From JAUIKM01 sp964445695 (GTDB lineage Bacteria; Bacteroidota; Ignavibacteria; Kapaibacteriales; UBA7675), in the NCBI GenBank assembly GCA_964445695.1, contig CAYULF010000030.1, positions 1 through 64,000 on the forward strand: a stretch of 64,000 bases of DNA, written 5' to 3'. Below are positions 36,970 to 45,258 of this stretch, in pieces (within the stretch, counting starts at the first letter, position 1; the number at the start of each line of letters is the position of its first letter). Made by a program: the position numbers and the translations under genes. The notes under the pieces are model-generated. The model did not search any database, was not told where the DNA came from, and worked only from the letters and a program-made list of their open reading frames with translations.

Positions 36970-36998
36970 AATGTACACTATCCAACATCAAATGTCAA
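36970..36998 (-). promoter_or_regulatory. Sigma70-like promoter, twin of the one at 28230
   Basis: On the minus strand TTGACA and TACATT are 17 bases apart, with an AT-rich stretch upstream. It shares 24 of 30 bases with the element at 28230-28258 and points towards the tandem secreted-protein genes. Confidence 0.5.
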
Positions 36999-37236
36999 CA
37001 TAATTTTGGATTTATTTTTCATCTCCTGCCGCAGAAATCGGAGACCGTAATTTTGCAATAACACTGAAAACTTACCGCCCGGATACTTATGCTTTCAAAA
37101 GCGCACCTGCTCGTTTCGGCCTTATTCTTACAACCCGTGTTAACAACCCGCCTGAAAAACGCAATCAATTCACTCATACTTACTGTTGCCGTTCAGATCG
37201 AAAGGTGGCCGCAGCTCGTGCCGACGGGACCCAGCA

Positions 37237-37284
37237 GAGCTTCGCCCCGCCTGCGGCATGGCTTGCTTTTCTTTCCTGTTCGTC
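37237..37284 (+). repeat. HR1 hairpin repeat, copy 8
   Basis: GAGCTTCGCC, a centre with CGCC-TG-CGGC, then ATGGCTTGCTTTTC and CTGTTCGTC. Confidence 0.7.
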
Positions 37285-37344
37285 AAAGGGTGTTCAGCCG
37301 ACATTCTTGCTGTGAGACGACTTCGCTTGATTGTCATGCGCAGT

Positions 37345-38808
37345 TTAACGACGGAACAGTCGCCGCAGCGATGTTAACTCCGCCGTGTTTAACAGACCTC
37401 CGAAATACAACACAATGACAAACAAGAGAAGCCCGCCCAGACGGCAAAGCATGGCAGGCAGAAGTGTCCAGTCCTGCGTCAGAATCTCCACAGCCGCCCA
37501 GTCCGCCAGCGCCAGGACCACAATTATCAGAATGCGGCTCCATTCGTATTGCACCGCGTACAGTGAACGCGAGGCAAAATACAACACACCCGCGCCAACA
37601 AAATACGCCGCAAAGGTCGCCCAGGCCGCGCCCGCAATGCCCATGGAAGGAATCAGCAGAATGTTGACAAGAACGTTAACACAGGCGGCGCTCAAAGTTG
37701 ACCAGGCCAGCAAGGACGTCTTTTTGGCGATGTACGGCCCCACCAACAGATTCGTGCTGATACCGTGAAAAAAGTAGCCGCCGAGCACAATCGGGATGAT
37801 AAACAAACCGCCCCAGTAGCTCGCGTCTATCAGCGTCAGTCCGCCCACCGGCATCGTAACGATATATTCCATGAAAAAGGCCACGACCAGAAATATTACC
37901 ATCGCCCCAACGACGAACCAGGTCATCACGCGCGAGAAAAGTTTTTTGGCCTCTTGTTCGGGGCCGGCCGCCTCGCGCAAAAAGAAGGGTTTCCAGGCGT
38001 AGTCGAAAACCGTCACAAACATCATCATGGGAATCGCCAGGCGGTAGTTGGCCTGGTAGATGCCCACTGCGTCAGCGCCGGCCAGTGCCTTGAGCAAGGG
38101 GCGGTCGATCAGTTGAAGTACAATTGCTGCAAAGGAAGCCGGAATGGTCGGCAGGCCAAAGCGGAACATCTCGCGCAGGAGTTCGACGTCAAAATACGGA
38201 CGCAAACGCCGCCACAGAATGTCCGCGGTCATGACCAGCCCCGCAGCGGATGAAAGCAGGCCCGCGTAAAAAATGCCGGCAACGCCCCACTGGAAGACAA
38301 ACAGGAAAACAACATTGGCGACGACGTTCAGGACGATAACGGCAAACTTGGTGAGGGCAAAACGTTTAGCGCGGCCTTCCATGCGCAACAGCGCAAAAGG
38401 GATCAGCACCAGCGCGTCGAACAGAGCTATCAGCCCCGCCGCCCGCACCATATCCGCGCCGAGGTCGATCTGCGCCGGGCCGCGCAGGAAATCGGCGGCA
38501 AACACAATCAGCAGCGTCAGCAAGCCGGAAATTGCGGCCAGGCTGATAAATGACAGGCTGAAGACGCGGTCCGACCTGACGCGGTCGTCGCGCGCAAAAA
38601 AGCGGAAAAAGGCGGACTCCAGGCCGAAGGAGTAGAAAATGTTGGCAAAGGCGATCAGCGCAAACAGATTGGCGACCTCGCCCAGCTCGGCCGGTTCAAT
38701 CACGTGGGTGTACAGCGGCGTCAGGAAAAAAGTCAGGAAACGGCCGAGCACCGTGCTGACCCCGTAGATCGCCGTTTCTGAACCAAGGCGCCGCAATTTT
38801 GACGTCAT
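37345..38808 (-). CDS. Polysaccharide flippase (Wzx/MATE-like)
   Basis: A 487-residue inner-membrane protein with 12-14 hydrophobic segments. The opening MTSKLRRLGSETAIYGVSTV followed by GRFLTFFLTPLYTHVIEP is typical of oligosaccharide flippases (PST/Wzx), including the conserved helix-1 pattern and a Pro-rich turn. Such proteins move lipid-linked sugar units to the periplasm for a Wzy/WaaL-type enzyme like the one at 2276-3724, although the two are 33 kb apart here. The Met at 38808 is preferred over a Met nine codons upstream because family members begin close to this helix; GGGA precedes it. Immediate neighbours are a secreted-protein locus and a divergent peptidase. Confidence 0.85.
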   Translation of the reverse strand: MTSKLRRLGSETAIYGVSTVLGRFLTFFLTPLYTHVIEPAELGEVANLFALIAFANIFYSFGLESAFFRFFARDDRVRSDRVFSLSFISLAAISGLLTLLIVFAADFLRGPAQIDLGADMVRAAGLIALFDALVLIPFALLRMEGRAKRFALTKFAVIVLNVVANVVFLFVFQWGVAGIFYAGLLSSAAGLVMTADILWRRLRPYFDVELLREMFRFGLPTIPASFAAIVLQLIDRPLLKALAGADAVGIYQANYRLAIPMMMFVTVFDYAWKPFFLREAAGPEQEAKKLFSRVMTWFVVGAMVIFLVVAFFMEYIVTMPVGGLTLIDASYWGGLFIIPIVLGGYFFHGISTNLLVGPYIAKKTSLLAWSTLSAACVNVLVNILLIPSMGIAGAAWATFAAYFVGAGVLYFASRSLYAVQYEWSRILIIVVLALADWAAVEILTQDWTLLPAMLCRLGGLLLFVIVLYFGGLLNTAELTSLRRLFRR

Positions 38809-39056
38809 AAATTTCCCGTTGAGTTCGACGCCCACCGCGGAACGGAGGGTTCAACAGATTCCCGGGCACTGATTCCGGCCTCTGCGCGTCCATGCTGCGG
38901 CAGTTTCCGGGCTGCGCCGTCAAAGTGCAGATTGGTTTGACCGTCGCACGGATTTCGATAAATTTGCAGCCGTGCCGTCGGGCGTTCCGCACGCCGGCAT
39001 CCGGCTCCCGGCCTAACTACTGCCTGACCTAACCTTACACATTCCCCGATTCGGCC

Positions 39057-40949
39057 ATGCGAAACTACGAAAATTTGCGCCGCGCGTTTTTCAGCTCGAC
39101 ACTTCTGCTTCTGGCTTCTACCACGCTTTGTCTGGCGCAAAGTGATTCCACAGAACTGGTGCAGTTCTATGAAAAGCACGTCGGCTACCTGGCGTCGGAC
39201 CAGCTTGCCGGTCGCGGTACCGGTACGGACGGCGAGCGCATGGCCGCCAAACACCTGGTCGATTTCTTCAAGTCCAACGGCCTCAAACCCGTCGGCAGCT
39301 CCTACGAACAGACCTTTCCCGTCGTGACTGCGCTGAAACCGGCAGCGGGCAACGCCTGCGACGCAAAGATTCGCGTGCTGCGTCCGGGCATGCCGCCGGA
39401 ACGCGCCCTGCAGGTGCCGAGATCCTTCAAAATCGGCGAAGACTACACGCCGCTGGGCCTCTCTTCCAACGGCAGCGCCTCCGGCGGACTCGCATTTGTC
39501 GGCTTCGGCATTTCGTCTCCGGCCGACGGCTATGACGACTACGAAGGCATCGACGTCAACGGAAAAATTCTCGTGATCCTGCGCGGATCGCCGGACCACA
39601 ACGACTATCACGGGCCGCACAACGATGCGCGCCGCGATCCGCACAGTCCGCTCAACAGCCACATGGCGTTGACGACCAAGGTGTTGACCGCGCGCGAACA
39701 CGGCGCGGCGGGCATCATATTTGTGACGCCCATGGGCGATTCGGCCAACGTGCTGATGCCGCTGCAGGCCGACCGCATGGCGCACGACCTGGGCATTCCG
39801 GTCGTTCAGTTCAAACGCACCTCGATCGTGCATCTTTTTCCACCCAAAAAGGAATCGCTGCAGCAAACCGAAGAGCGCATTTTTGCCTCGCGCAAACCTG
39901 AGAGCGTCATTCTGCAAAATGCCGAAATCTCCATAACGGTGGCGCTGGACGAAGTGACGTCGGAAGCGCGCAATGTCATCGGGATGATTCCCGGAACGGA
40001 CGGCAGCCTGAAATCGCAATACGTCGTTGTCGGCGCGCACTTCGACCACCTGGGCATGGGCGGCGCCGGTTCGCGCTACGAGGGCAAGGACCCGGCAATC
40101 CATCACGGTGCGGACGACAACGCCTCAGGCACTTCAATGATGATGAGCCTGGCAAGATACTACTCGCAAAACCCGCCCAAGCGCCCGATGATCTTCATGG
40201 GTTTTTCCGGTGAGGAAATGGGACTGCTCGGATCGAATTACTTCGTTAAAAATCCGACCGTGCCGCTGGAATCGATCGTATTCATGCTGAACCTCGACAT
40301 GGTGGGTCGCCTGCAGGACAATAAACTGAACGTTATGGGCACGGGTACGTCGGCCGAATTTGAGCAGCTGGCCCTCGCCGCGGGTGAAGCCGGTGCGCTG
40401 GAAATCACGACCAATGAAGACGGTTTTGGACCGAGCGACCACACCTCCTTCTACAGTCACCAGATTCCGGTTATGATGCTGTTTACAGGCACGCACGACG
40501 ACTATCACCGCCCGACGGACACCTACGACAAAATCAACTACGGCGGTATGGCGAAGATCTTCCGAGCGGCAACGCATATCGTGGACGACATCGCCAATGC
40601 GGCCGACACGCCGCACTACCAGAAGACCAAGTCGCCCGACAAAGCGGGCAGCTCCATGGCCTTCTCGGTATATCTCGGCACAATTCCCGACTACTCCGAT
40701 CACCCCAAAGGACTTCGTCTTTCGGGCGTGCGCGACGGAGGCCCGGCCGACGAAGGCGGCATGCGCGCCGGCGACATTATCGTCCAGTTTGGTGAAGTCG
40801 AGGTCAAAAATATTTACGACTACACCCACGCACTCGGCAAATACAAACCCGGCGATGTCGTCGACATCACGGTTCTGCGCGGGCCGATGGAAGACAAATC
40901 GGTCACGCTCAAAGTAAAAATGGGCTCCAAATCCGGCGGCAAACAGTAA
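39057..40949 (+). CDS. Exported M28 peptidase with PA and PDZ domains
   Basis: A 630-residue exported zinc aminopeptidase. Signal peptide MRNYENLRRAFFSSTLLLLA with cleavage near CLAQ. A PA-like insert (about 110-270) precedes the catalytic M28 domain, where the metal ligands are visible in order: GAHFDHLG, HHGADDNASG, FSGEEMGLLGS (catalytic Glu and ligand Glu), NLDMVGR, and HDDYHRPTDT. The last 90 residues are a PDZ domain (DGGPADEGGMRAGDIIVQFG). This layout is common in FCB bacteria and suggests peptide degradation in the periplasm or outside. It is first in a plus-strand run of five genes; the next starts about 120 bases later. Confidence 0.92.
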   Translation: MRNYENLRRAFFSSTLLLLASTTLCLAQSDSTELVQFYEKHVGYLASDQLAGRGTGTDGERMAAKHLVDFFKSNGLKPVGSSYEQTFPVVTALKPAAGNACDAKIRVLRPGMPPERALQVPRSFKIGEDYTPLGLSSNGSASGGLAFVGFGISSPADGYDDYEGIDVNGKILVILRGSPDHNDYHGPHNDARRDPHSPLNSHMALTTKVLTAREHGAAGIIFVTPMGDSANVLMPLQADRMAHDLGIPVVQFKRTSIVHLFPPKKESLQQTEERIFASRKPESVILQNAEISITVALDEVTSEARNVIGMIPGTDGSLKSQYVVVGAHFDHLGMGGAGSRYEGKDPAIHHGADDNASGTSMMMSLARYYSQNPPKRPMIFMGFSGEEMGLLGSNYFVKNPTVPLESIVFMLNLDMVGRLQDNKLNVMGTGTSAEFEQLALAAGEAGALEITTNEDGFGPSDHTSFYSHQIPVMMLFTGTHDDYHRPTDTYDKINYGGMAKIFRAATHIVDDIANAADTPHYQKTKSPDKAGSSMAFSVYLGTIPDYSDHPKGLRLSGVRDGGPADEGGMRAGDIIVQFGEVEVKNIYDYTHALGKYKPGDVVDITVLRGPMEDKSVTLKVKMGSKSGGKQ

Positions 40950-41071
40950 AGGTTCGCGGCGGGAGAGATAGTCACACTCACCGGACCAACGAACATCATA
41001 CGAGTACAAGTCAGCAATTGCGGCCGTTCCGATGGGGGCGGCCGTGCATGTGCGCTACCCAAAGGGCAAGA

Positions 41072-41983
41072 ATGAGCGAGCCGTCAGAAAACGCCGAGGC
41101 GCTGCAGCGCGCCGACTTCAGCATACCCAACGCCATCGGCAAAACGCTGGACGTAACGGTGCGTTATCGCGAGGGACTGGTTGACCAGCCCGTCGTTCTG
41201 CTGCTGCACGGATTCAAAGGATTCAAAGACTGGGGCTTTTTCCCCCATGTGGCCGAACAGATAGCACACTGGGGAGCCATCAGCGTAGCGATGAACTTCT
41301 CGCTCAACGGCATCAGCCTCGGCTCCGACGTGTTTGATCGCATCGGCGATTTTGCCAACAACACCATTTCGCGTGAAGTAGCCGACGCCGCGGAAATGGT
41401 TGAGGCCATCAGCAGCGGCATGCTGGATCCGCACGTGCCGCTGAGCAAGATGTGGAACCGGCGCATGTACCTGCTGGGACATTCGCGCGGCGGCGGCATC
41501 GCGCTGCTGACCACGCGCAATTTCAACGGCCGCGTGCACAAAACCTGCGTCTGGAATTCCGTCGGCCGCTGGGGCCGCTACACCGAACGCCAGGAGAATA
41601 TCTGGCGCGACAAAGGCTACTTTGAGATCAGCAACCAGCGCACCAAACAGGTGCTGCGCATGAACCTCTCCTATCTGGAAGACATCGAACGCAATGCCGA
41701 GCGCCTGGATCTGCTGCGCGCCGTCGCCGAGAGCCCGTCCGACGTCCTGCTCATTCACGCCGAGCAGGACCTCTCCGTGCCGATTGAAGCTGCGGAAAAA
41801 CTGCTGGCGGCTGCCCGCGCACACGACGCAGCCGGCGCACATTCTGGCGGCGGCGGACGCAAGGTAGAGCTCGTGCGCATTCCCAAAAGCGGCCACACGT
41901 TCGGCGCGGTTCATCCGTTTCAAGGAACGACCAGTAGCCTGAACGACGCCCTGCAAGCGACCCGTGAGTTTTTTGCACTATGA
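41072..41983 (+). CDS. Alpha/beta hydrolase
   Basis: A 303-residue cytoplasmic serine hydrolase. VVLLLHGFKGFKDWGFFPHV supplies the oxyanion region, LLGHSRGGGIALL the nucleophile elbow (G-H-S-R-G), a late Asp in IHAEQDLSVP, and the His in PKSGHTFGA, completing the triad. It resembles dienelactone-hydrolase or prolyl-oligopeptidase-like esterases. The Met at 41072 is chosen because the longer frame overlaps non-family sequence. Its stop overlaps the next start by four bases (ATGA), so the two are translationally coupled. Substrate unknown. Confidence 0.85.
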   Translation: MSEPSENAEALQRADFSIPNAIGKTLDVTVRYREGLVDQPVVLLLHGFKGFKDWGFFPHVAEQIAHWGAISVAMNFSLNGISLGSDVFDRIGDFANNTISREVADAAEMVEAISSGMLDPHVPLSKMWNRRMYLLGHSRGGGIALLTTRNFNGRVHKTCVWNSVGRWGRYTERQENIWRDKGYFEISNQRTKQVLRMNLSYLEDIERNAERLDLLRAVAESPSDVLLIHAEQDLSVPIEAAEKLLAAARAHDAAGAHSGGGGRKVELVRIPKSGHTFGAVHPFQGTTSSLNDALQATREFFAL

Positions 41984-42408
41984 TCAGAACCGCTGTTTTA
42001 ACGTCTCTGTTGTTTTTGACTTTCCTGGCGGCGGGCTGCGAACTGATAACCATCGGACCGCGCCACGCCCCCCAGGCCCCCCTGCCCGACATCGACCAGA
42101 CAACGGCAGTGGGCGCAGTCTATTTGTTTAAGGCGGAACTGGACCAGACCAATACCGACGCAGCATCGTTCATGCTGGCGGAACAGGACGGCAAACACAT
42201 GCCGGCGCTGGATAAGTACGAGATGCAGTGGGAACTGCTGCGTTATGCCCAACTGATTGCGGGCAAAGAGATCACGCGCGTTCAGACCGACACCTTGTCC
42301 AACGCCAGCTATGCCGTGACAGCGGAGTTTAGTTATATTACGACCCTGCGATTTACCACGGTGCTGTTGGAAGACAAGTGGTTTATCTCGTCAATTGCCC
42401 TGATGTAA
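41980..42408 (+). CDS. Small lipoprotein, coupled to the upstream hydrolase
   Basis: A 142-residue lipoprotein. The signal ends in the lipobox FLAAGC, so Cys near residue 20 is lipidated. The mature part (TAVGAVYLFKAELDQTNTDA to VLLEDKWFISSIALM) looks like an NTF2/SnoaL-like alpha+beta sandwich such as DUF4878-type proteins, but I am not certain. Its ATG overlaps the hydrolase stop codon (ATGA) and 27 bases separate it from the following beta-solenoid gene, so it is within an operon. Function unknown. Confidence 0.75.
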   Translation: MIRTAVLTSLLFLTFLAAGCELITIGPRHAPQAPLPDIDQTTAVGAVYLFKAELDQTNTDAASFMLAEQDGKHMPALDKYEMQWELLRYAQLIAGKEITRVQTDTLSNASYAVTAEFSYITTLRFTTVLLEDKWFISSIALM

Positions 42409-42435
42409 GTTGTTTAACAGGTCGGGAGAACACCC

Positions 42436-45240
42436 ATGCGACTGCTCATCGCGGCGGCGCTGCTGCTGATGTATCTGCCTGCTTTGGCCGAAGATTTCTC
42501 CCTTCCGGAACGCGCCCACAATCTGATCGACTCCGGGCTTGTAGCGCTGGACATGGACCGCGACGGCCTCTGGATGCCCTGGGACGCCTACCCCGATGAC
42601 GACCACCGCCTGAATGTGGTAAAAGACCTGTTTGCCGAACCGCTGAAAACATTCGACGCGGCAGCGCTCTACGCCCAGTGGGCCCGGCAGAATCCGAATC
42701 AGCTGGCCCAGGAAATGATGCCCATCCTGCGCCTGGGAACGTTCAAAAATCCCTCGCTGGTCAACATGCTGCCGGCGCGCAGGCTGGATGAAATGTTGAA
42801 CACGCGACTCGACAGCAGTGCAGGCGCCGTGGCGGCCGCAATTATCAGGCAATACCTGGCGCCGATGCTCGTGGCCGACGAACTTGTACGCGAATCCCGC
42901 GGCGGCATAAAGTACAGCAACTACGCGCTGCTGCAACAGAGAATTGACTCAATGCAGATGTACTCGGAAGAAAGCAGCCGCGCCTCCGTGTACGAACTGA
43001 AATCAGCGGAGCGCGCCGAAGAACTGGCCGCCCGCAATTTCTTCGCGGCCGCGCGCGATGCGGAAAAATTACAGGCACTCTACTCCGCCGGCATCGGCCT
43101 GCACGCTCACTTCAACTCGCTGCTTAAAACCGGCGCGGACCTGCGCGAATACTACTCCAAAGAACTCAAAACAGTTACGCTCGAATCGCCCTACGGACGC
43201 ATCGCCATCGGTGGTCCGGGCGACGACCTGTACGAGGGCGACTACCTGTTTATTTTTGACGTCGGCGGCAACGACACCTACCTGACCAAACGGCCGGAGG
43301 GCAAAGACGATCTGATTAACCATCCGGTCCGTTGTTTAATCGACCTTGACGGCAGCGACACCTACCTGGGCGGCAATTACTGTCTCGGCTCTTCCCTCTT
43401 CGGCATCGACCTGCTCTACGATCTCAGCGGAGACGATACGTATGCCGCGGGCGATTTCTCGCTCGGTTCGGCCATGTTCGGCGTGGCCATCCTGGAGGAC
43501 CGCGGCGGCAACGACACGTATAAAGGCGGGGTTTTCACCCAGGGTGCGGCGGCATTCGGCATAGCCATGTGCATCGACAGCGACGGCAACGACGTGTGGC
43601 GTGCCGCGGCAAACGGCCAGGGTTTTGGATTTACGCGCGGTTTTGGTGCGGTAATCGAAACGCGCGGCAACGATCACTTCATTACGTCCAGCCCCTACCA
43701 GGACTTCCTGCGCTACGAACAGCACTTCATTTCCTTTACCCAGGGCGCGGGTCTCGGCTATCGGCCCTACGCTTCCGGCGGCATCGGAATGTTAAGTGAT
43801 TTTCACGGCAACGACACCTACGTCTCCGATATTTACGGGCAGGGCACGGCCTACTGGTATGCGCTCGGCCTGCTGGTCGATGGTCGCGGCGACGACCGCT
43901 ACGTGGCATATCAGTATGCACAGGGTGCGGGCGTTCACCTCGCTCATGGCGTGCTGCTGGACGTCATGGGCAATGACAACTACCTGAGCCACGGCGTCTC
44001 CCAGGGCTGCGGACACGACATCGCATTCGGCGGCCTGATTGATCTGGACGGCGACGACGACTACATTGCCGAGAGCCTCTCTCAGGGCGGGGGCAACGCA
44101 AATGCCGTTTCTCTTTTGTTAGACTCTCGCGGCAACGACGCCTACAGCGCCAGGACCTTAAACAACATGCAGGGATTCTCCGATTTCCGGCGCGAGTACG
44201 GCATGGTCGGTTTGTTCGTCGACGGGGCGGGCCGCGATCTGTACACAAAACCGGTCAGCGACAGCGTCCACCGCAAGTCGACTTACGGCGCGTTTCGTGA
44301 TATGGAAATGGCGTTGAACGAACAGACCACCACGGGCGATTCGCCGGACGCCGCCGACGCGGATTCATCAAATGAGGAACGCGATCCGCTGGCCGGCGAC
44401 ATCGACAGCCTGTTCACCCAGGCCTCGGCGGCGCCCCAGAAATATCAGTACAATGTACAGCCCGCGCGCGAGAAAATCCGCGACATGCTGGAAGCGGCGC
44501 TGCCGTATCTGGCCGGACGTCTCTCCACCGAATCGGCACGCGAACGCCACGCGCTTACAACCGTCATGCAATTGCTCCACGACACAATTCCCGCACCGGT
44601 TGTTAAACAACTGCGCGATTCGCTGCGCTCGACCGACCCGCGCACCGTGCTGATGTGCCTCTCGATTGTCGGACGCATCAAAGATCCCGGCGTCAGCCCG
44701 GAGTTGCACGATCTGATCGCTCATTCCAATTGGCGCATTCGCTCGGCCGCGGCGCTGCAGCTCGGTAAAATGGGTGCACAAGCCACCCCGGCGGCGCTGG
44801 AACGCCTGCTGGATGATAAACATATTCATGTACGCATGCGTGCGGCATACGCCCTTGGACTCCTGATGCCGCCCAACCTGCTGCAGATTGCCCGCACTTG
44901 TTTAAGCGACAAAAGTCAACTCGTACGCAACGGATTTATTGAAGGTCTGCAGCGCGGCGACACGGTGCTGAAACCCGACCAGTTCCGCGGTCTGTACCGT
45001 CTAACAAACTTGCCGCTGCGCCAGGCACGCATTGCGGCGCTCATAACACGCGTGGACAGCAATCTTGTTAAAAGTGCGGACGTGGCCCGCTGGATGGAGG
45101 AACTGCCGGCAGACGCACGAGAAGCCATGTACAGCGCGGTAAACAGCTCTGAGCTCTGGCGCAAACTCGTCTATAATAACCGCCGCAAAGAACCGCTCCG
45201 CGAACTGCGCGAAATCATCGACGCCTGGAAACCCTCCTGA
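42436..45240 (+). CDS. Exported protein with a GNDTY beta-solenoid and C-terminal HEAT repeats
   Basis: A 934-residue protein with signal peptide MRLLIAAALLLMYLPALA. After an alpha-helical N-terminal domain (about 20-260) comes a run of about eleven repeats of 32-34 residues, each with a D-x-x-GNDTY-type corner and a following QG (DVGGNDTYLTK, DLSGDDTYAAG, DRGGNDTYKGG, DFHGNDTYVSD, DLDGDDDYIAE). Periodicity and Gly-Asp corners indicate a parallel beta-solenoid, possibly Ca-binding. An acidic linker (about 640-660) leads to HEAT repeats (LRDSLRSTDPRTVLMCLSIV, LIAHSNWRIRSAAALQLG, LLDDKHIHVRMRAAYALGLL). The combination of these two scaffolds in one chain is uncommon. It sits between a lipoprotein and an RqcH-like gene. 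Function unknown. Confidence 0.72.
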   Translation: MRLLIAAALLLMYLPALAEDFSLPERAHNLIDSGLVALDMDRDGLWMPWDAYPDDDHRLNVVKDLFAEPLKTFDAAALYAQWARQNPNQLAQEMMPILRLGTFKNPSLVNMLPARRLDEMLNTRLDSSAGAVAAAIIRQYLAPMLVADELVRESRGGIKYSNYALLQQRIDSMQMYSEESSRASVYELKSAERAEELAARNFFAAARDAEKLQALYSAGIGLHAHFNSLLKTGADLREYYSKELKTVTLESPYGRIAIGGPGDDLYEGDYLFIFDVGGNDTYLTKRPEGKDDLINHPVRCLIDLDGSDTYLGGNYCLGSSLFGIDLLYDLSGDDTYAAGDFSLGSAMFGVAILEDRGGNDTYKGGVFTQGAAAFGIAMCIDSDGNDVWRAAANGQGFGFTRGFGAVIETRGNDHFITSSPYQDFLRYEQHFISFTQGAGLGYRPYASGGIGMLSDFHGNDTYVSDIYGQGTAYWYALGLLVDGRGDDRYVAYQYAQGAGVHLAHGVLLDVMGNDNYLSHGVSQGCGHDIAFGGLIDLDGDDDYIAESLSQGGGNANAVSLLLDSRGNDAYSARTLNNMQGFSDFRREYGMVGLFVDGAGRDLYTKPVSDSVHRKSTYGAFRDMEMALNEQTTTGDSPDAADADSSNEERDPLAGDIDSLFTQASAAPQKYQYNVQPAREKIRDMLEAALPYLAGRLSTESARERHALTTVMQLLHDTIPAPVVKQLRDSLRSTDPRTVLMCLSIVGRIKDPGVSPELHDLIAHSNWRIRSAAALQLGKMGAQATPAALERLLDDKHIHVRMRAAYALGLLMPPNLLQIARTCLSDKSQLVRNGFIEGLQRGDTVLKPDQFRGLYRLTNLPLRQARIAALITRVDSNLVKSADVARWMEELPADAREAMYSAVNSSELWRKLVYNNRRKEPLRELREIIDAWKPS

Positions 45241-45258
45241 TCGTCAGGAGTTAAACAC

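Larger units (their letters stand above)
36315..37344. other. Gene-free interval with promoter element, palindrome and HR1 copy
   Basis: About 1.03 kb: the minus-strand promoter candidate at 36970, an inverted repeat at 36924, a perfect 18-base palindrome at 36749 and an HR1 copy at 37237. No ORF here is supportable. Confidence 0.65.
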
